A DNA stretch of 20,004 nt from Oxalobacteraceae bacterium (lineage in GTDB: Bacteria > Pseudomonadota > Gammaproteobacteria > Burkholderiales > Burkholderiaceae_D): contig JAGKXB010000037.1 of the NCBI GenBank assembly GCA_021151485.1, forward strand, positions 1-20,004, given 5' to 3'. A program made the translations under genes and the position numbers. Shown one piece after another: positions 16,860 through 20,004 of this stretch (position 1 is the stretch's first letter; the number at the start of each line of letters is the position of its first letter). The notes under the pieces are model-generated. The model was not told where the DNA came from. It was given only the letters and a program-made list of their open reading frames with translations, and did no database searches.

Positions 16860-16909
16860 CATCACCCGATTATAACTTGCTGCTCATTCTGTTACTTATT
16901 AGTTATTGC

Positions 16910-17650
16910 TTACCCCATGTGCAAACCACCGTTCAGCGAGAAATCCGAACCCGTTGCATACGCACCTTCATCGGATGCAATCCAGGCAACGATAGAGGCA
17001 ATTTCATCCGGCTCGCCCAAACGTTTCACGGGAATGCCAGACACAATTTTTTCCAGTACATCAGGGCGAATTGCCTTGACCATTTCTGTCCCAACATAAC
17101 CAGGTGAAACGGTATTCACTGTCACGCCTTTGGTAGCAACTTCTTGCGCCAAGGCCATAGTAAATCCGTGTATGCCTGCTTTGGCGGTGGAATAATTGGT
17201 TTGACCAAATTGCCCTTTTTGCCCATTCACGGAAGAAATATTAATAATCCGCCCCCAGCCACGATCCACCATGCCATCAATGACTTGTTTGGTCACATTA
17301 AACAAAGAATTCAAATTGGTATCGATCACCTCATCCCATTGCGCTTTGGTCATTTTGCGAAATTGCCCATCGCGGGTGATACCGGCGTTGTTGACCAGAA
17401 TATCGACCTCGCCAATTTCGGCTTTAACTTTTTCAAACGCGGCTTGAGTGGATTCCCAATCAGCGACGTTGCCCTCTGATGCATGCACGTCAAAACCTTT
17501 GGCTCGCATGTCCGCCAACCATGTGTCTTTACGTGTTGAATTTGGGCCGCACCCCGCAACCACGGTATAACCTTCTTGACACAGTCGCTGACAAATAGCG
17601 CTCCCAATACCACCCATTCCACCCGTGACGTAAGCAATACGCTTTGCCAT
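16910..17650 (-). CDS. phaB: Acetoacetyl-CoA reductase PhaB
   Basis: PhaB is an NADPH-dependent short-chain dehydrogenase that reduces acetoacetyl-CoA to (R)-3-hydroxybutyryl-CoA, the monomer for PHB synthase. The cofactor loop is VTGGMGGIGSAIC (8-20), the structural NNAG is at 87-90, and the catalytic triad is S140, Y153 and K157 (ISSVNGQKGQFGQTNYSTAK). The conserved GQKGQFGQTNYS block and the C-terminal GSDFSLNGGLHMG are typical of PhaB rather than FabG. The length of 246 residues is standard. A strong Shine-Dalgarno sequence GGAAGGA precedes the ATG at 17650. It follows phaC by 46 bp; the thiolase gene phaA usually found near these two is not there. Confidence 0.96.
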   Translation of the reverse strand: MAKRIAYVTGGMGGIGSAICQRLCQEGYTVVAGCGPNSTRKDTWLADMRAKGFDVHASEGNVADWESTQAAFEKVKAEIGEVDILVNNAGITRDGQFRKMTKAQWDEVIDTNLNSLFNVTKQVIDGMVDRGWGRIINISSVNGQKGQFGQTNYSTAKAGIHGFTMALAQEVATKGVTVNTVSPGYVGTEMVKAIRPDVLEKIVSGIPVKRLGEPDEIASIVAWIASDEGAYATGSDFSLNGGLHMG

Positions 17651-17696
17651 AAAATTCCTTCCAATTAATGTTAGTTTTAATAATTTTCAATCAGTT

Positions 17697-19430
17697 TTAA
17701 CTTGTCCGCACTTTGACATAACGTCCAGGTGCAGGCTCAATTGCTTGCCATGTTGCATTTCCCAAGGTACTGGGAGCTTTCACTTGTTTGCCAGCGTAAT
17801 CGGCTAAAAAAGCCATCCACTCTGACCACCAGCTACCTGGATGTTCGGTTGCGGTTTCTAACCAAGCTTCAGCACTCATGTTCGTATTTGCGCTGGCTTG
17901 ATTATTGGTCCAATAACTACGTTTATTTTTCTTCGGTGGATTAACCACACCAGCAATATGGCCAGATGCACCAAGCACAAAACGATGTTGCTGCTTGGTA
18001 TTTTTACGACGCAGTAAATTACCTGATGCAAAAGCAGCAGTCCAAGGAACAATATGATCTTCACGTGAACCATAAATAAACGTCGGCTGCTTAATTTTTG
18101 CCAAATCGATTTTTTCGCCAGCGATACTTAATTTGCTTGGTGTTGGCAAATTGTTTTCCAAATACATATTCCGCAAATACCAGCAAAACAAAGGCCCAGG
18201 CAAATTGGTGCTGTCAGCATTCCAATACAATAAATCAAACGGCGCTGGCTCCTGCCCCTGTAGGTAATTTGACTGCACATAATTCCACACTAAATCGTTA
18301 GGTCGCAAGCTGGAAAATGTTGCCGCCAAATCCCGTCCTGGCATTAAACCACCCTGTCCCAATGCTTGTTCGCGCAGTCTTACTTGTACTTCATCAATGA
18401 ATACATCTAGTATCCCGGTATCAGAAAAATCCAGCAAAGTGGTGAGCAAAGTCAAACTAGCGCTAGGATTTTCACCACGTGCCGCCAACACTGCCAGCGC
18501 AGTCGCTAACAGCGTGCCGCCGACACAAAAACCGAATGTGTTGATTTTTTTCTGCCCAGATATTTCACATACCAGACGGATTGCTCGAATAACGCCTTCT
18601 TCAACATACTCATCCCAAGTAGCATGCTGCATCGTTTCATCAGGATTACGCCATGAGATCATGAACACAGTATGCCCTTGCTCCACCGCATAACGCACCA
18701 GTGAATTGCTCTCTTGCAAATCCAAAATATAAAATTTATTGATACAAGGCGGCACCATCAAAAGCGGACGTTGATAAACAGTTTTAGTGAGTGGCTGATA
18801 TTGAATTAATTGAAAAATCGCATTTTCAAACACAACCGCACCTGGCGTCGTTGCAACGTTTTTGCCCACTTCAAAAGCCGATTCGTCGGAAAGAGAAATA
18901 CGTCCCTTTTGCATATCCGCCAACATATTGGCCATACCCCTAGCCAAACTCTCGCCTTTGCTGTCTATCATTTTTTGCTGTGCTTCTGGGTTGCTAACCA
19001 AAAAATTAGCCGGTGACATGGCATGAATCAATTGTTCTGTAGCAAAAGATAGTTGCTGTTTAATCTTATGCGGTGCCTCCACTGCTTCCACCATCGCGTT
19101 GAGAAAATGCGAATGCAACAAATAAGACGCGGCATTGTAGGAATGAAAGATATTGTCCTCCCAAGCGGGGTTAGCAAAACGTCGATCTGTCATTGATAGC
19201 GGTTTAGCAAGCAAAAAGTCCTGCCAAAGCGTAGAAAATTGTTCGACGTACTCGTTCTGCAAACGTTGTAACACCTGAGGATCAAGCTTAACGCCGGCTT
19301 TATCCAAACTTTGCTCAAGCGGTTTCTTTTCACTTAATGCTGCTATGTTGAACCAGGATTGCCAAGTATTGGGATCATTAAATTGTGCTAACCAATGTGC
19401 GTAAATATTCTGAGAATCCGGTGTCTTCAT
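17697..19430 (-). CDS. phaC: Class I poly(3-hydroxyalkanoate) synthase PhaC
   Basis: PhaC polymerises (R)-3-hydroxyacyl-CoA into PHA at the granule surface, releasing CoA. The lipase-like box is GFCVGG with catalytic C302, and the other triad members are D458 (GSREDHIVPW) and H491 (GASGHIAGVVNPP). The N-terminal domain has the block NPAWEDNIFHSYNAASYLL (87-105), and PPCINKFYILDLQ is typical of class I. The length of 577 residues fits class I enzymes, which act without a PhaE or PhaR subunit and prefer short-chain monomers. The ATG at 19430 is preceded by GGAAAAG and AT-rich sequence. It heads the phaC-phaB-phaR run on the minus strand. Confidence 0.96.
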   Translation of the reverse strand: MKTPDSQNIYAHWLAQFNDPNTWQSWFNIAALSEKKPLEQSLDKAGVKLDPQVLQRLQNEYVEQFSTLWQDFLLAKPLSMTDRRFANPAWEDNIFHSYNAASYLLHSHFLNAMVEAVEAPHKIKQQLSFATEQLIHAMSPANFLVSNPEAQQKMIDSKGESLARGMANMLADMQKGRISLSDESAFEVGKNVATTPGAVVFENAIFQLIQYQPLTKTVYQRPLLMVPPCINKFYILDLQESNSLVRYAVEQGHTVFMISWRNPDETMQHATWDEYVEEGVIRAIRLVCEISGQKKINTFGFCVGGTLLATALAVLAARGENPSASLTLLTTLLDFSDTGILDVFIDEVQVRLREQALGQGGLMPGRDLAATFSSLRPNDLVWNYVQSNYLQGQEPAPFDLLYWNADSTNLPGPLFCWYLRNMYLENNLPTPSKLSIAGEKIDLAKIKQPTFIYGSREDHIVPWTAAFASGNLLRRKNTKQQHRFVLGASGHIAGVVNPPKKNKRSYWTNNQASANTNMSAEAWLETATEHPGSWWSEWMAFLADYAGKQVKAPSTLGNATWQAIEPAPGRYVKVRTS

Positions 19431-19797
19431 GTATACGCTTTTCCAAAAAATATTGCCAATATATTATTTTCACAATATAAAAATGCTCAGCCAACTCAAT
19501 CGCATGCAAGTCAAGCACATTGTCTTCATGGCATGGATTGACATAATCGGCAGAATTATCGCCTTTTTAGCTTACGGTGTATTTCTTTTGAAATTCGTTC
19601 GCCCCTCTTTATTATCGATTGATGACAGATCGTTCACTATGAGCACTCAATACAAATAATGAAATCACAGAACTAACAGAAACCAATATTTTTGACATAT
19701 TTTTCAAAAAATGTAAAATTAACAACATTAAAATTTAAATATTGTTATTAGTCACTCTGGAATTTCACTATTACGAATCAATTTTGGAAACCGCCCC
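19431..19797. other. AT-rich intergenic region between divergent genes
   Basis: This 367-bp gap separates phaC (minus) from a gene at the right edge (plus). It holds the phaC leader, including the palindrome ATATTGCCAATAT (19450-19462), and the promoter described separately. An open frame here of 76 codons overlaps the phaC start and looks like chance. I see no RNA gene. Confidence 0.6.
19692..19719 (+). promoter_or_regulatory. Consensus-like sigma-70 promoter with inverted repeat in the spacer
   Basis: TTGACA (19692-19697) and TAAAAT (19714-19719) are separated by 16 bp. Between and overlapping them lies the imperfect inverted repeat ACATATTTTTCAAAAAATGT (19695-19714, 8 of 10 pairs), a plausible operator. 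It drives the gene that begins at 19798. Confidence 0.65.
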
Positions 19798-20004
19798 ATG
19801 CTAACAACAAGTTTCAGACTTGCCACCGCCTATCATTCTATGGTCAACGCGTTTTCCGCCGACCGTCAACTAGCTACCCGTATGAAGGAAGGGCGTTGTA
19901 CTCCAGCAGATGAGGCAAGAATCAACACTCTTTTGGCATCGCCAGAAGGCAATACATTTTTTGACGATCGCACAGTACAACGCAGATTGCTCAAAGGGGT
20001 GCTG
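19798..20004 (+). CDS. Unrecognised protein, 5' part only (runs off the window)
   Basis: An ATG at 19798 opens a reading frame with no stop through the last base, 69 codons. It begins MLTTSFRLATAYHSMVNAFS, continues with LATRMKEGRCTPADEARINT and ends at the window edge with RTVQRRLLKGVL. There is no signal peptide and no motif I recognise; the visible part is mostly polar and looks helical. The support for a real gene is the strong upstream promoter (19692-19719), a GGAAA about nine bases before the ATG, and uninterrupted coding on the strand away from phaC. The function is unknown. Confidence 0.55.
   Translation, partial: MLTTSFRLATAYHSMVNAFSADRQLATRMKEGRCTPADEARINTLLASPEGNTFFDDRTVQRRLLKGVL

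Noticed and set aside
19429..19659. Plus-strand frame of 76 codons overlapping the phaC start
   Set aside because: It overlaps the phaC start codon antisense, has no ribosome binding site and occupies the phaC promoter region; most likely chance.

Overview
The window looks like a piece of a betaproteobacterial (Burkholderiales-like) chromosome of moderate to low GC. This is inferred from gene order and protein character, not from a search. The order yebC-purD-hemF-nadD on one strand and phaC-phaB-phaR-rimO on the same strand are arrangements familiar from Burkholderiales. An oxygen-dependent coproporphyrinogen oxidase (hemF) points to aerobic life, and the polyhydroxyalkanoate (PHA) genes point to carbon storage. 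A gene for a type III secretion class II chaperone-like protein, followed by a very hydrophobic unknown protein, suggests a host-associated bacterium.

Layout, left to right. Positions 1-40 hold a short 10-bp tandem repeat. Positions 49-3779 (minus strand) carry nadD, hemF, purD and yebC, transcribed from yebC towards nadD; purD-hemF-nadD overlap end to start and are probably one operon. Positions 3780-4043 hold a 61-bp broken copy of an internal piece of the CoA-transferase gene found further right, then an AT-rich palindromic promoter region. Positions 4044-5885 (plus strand) hold the SycD/LcrH-like chaperone gene and its hydrophobic neighbour, 18 bp apart. Positions 5981-7225 (minus) encode a CaiB/BaiF-family CoA-transferase. 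Positions 7505-12080 (plus) hold lgt, pepN and fbp. Positions 12123-12449 (minus) hold an orphan antitoxin-like gene, a strong hairpin terminator and tRNA-Pro(GGG). Positions 12487-16175 (minus) hold a quinone oxidoreductase, a cystathionine beta-lyase-like PLP enzyme and rimO. Positions 16252-19430 (minus) hold phaR, phaB and phaC. The last 200 bp contain a consensus-like promoter and the first 69 codons of an unrecognised gene running off the right edge.

Most of the window is housekeeping: NAD, heme and purine synthesis, lipoprotein maturation, peptide turnover, gluconeogenesis and ribosome modification. The accessory signals are the chaperone/hydrophobic protein pair with the duplicated CoA-transferase fragment beside it, a pair of 96-bp double-hairpin MITE-like elements in opposite orientation (7271-7366 and 13495-13590), and an antitoxin-like gene with no toxin beside it, preceded by four 7-bp tandem repeats. 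The PHA cluster lacks the thiolase gene phaA that usually sits between phaC and phaB. The chaperone pair is the best candidate for an undescribed system: the chaperone has an unusual N-terminal extension of about 120 residues, and its presumed client is a membrane-inserting protein with no family I recognise.
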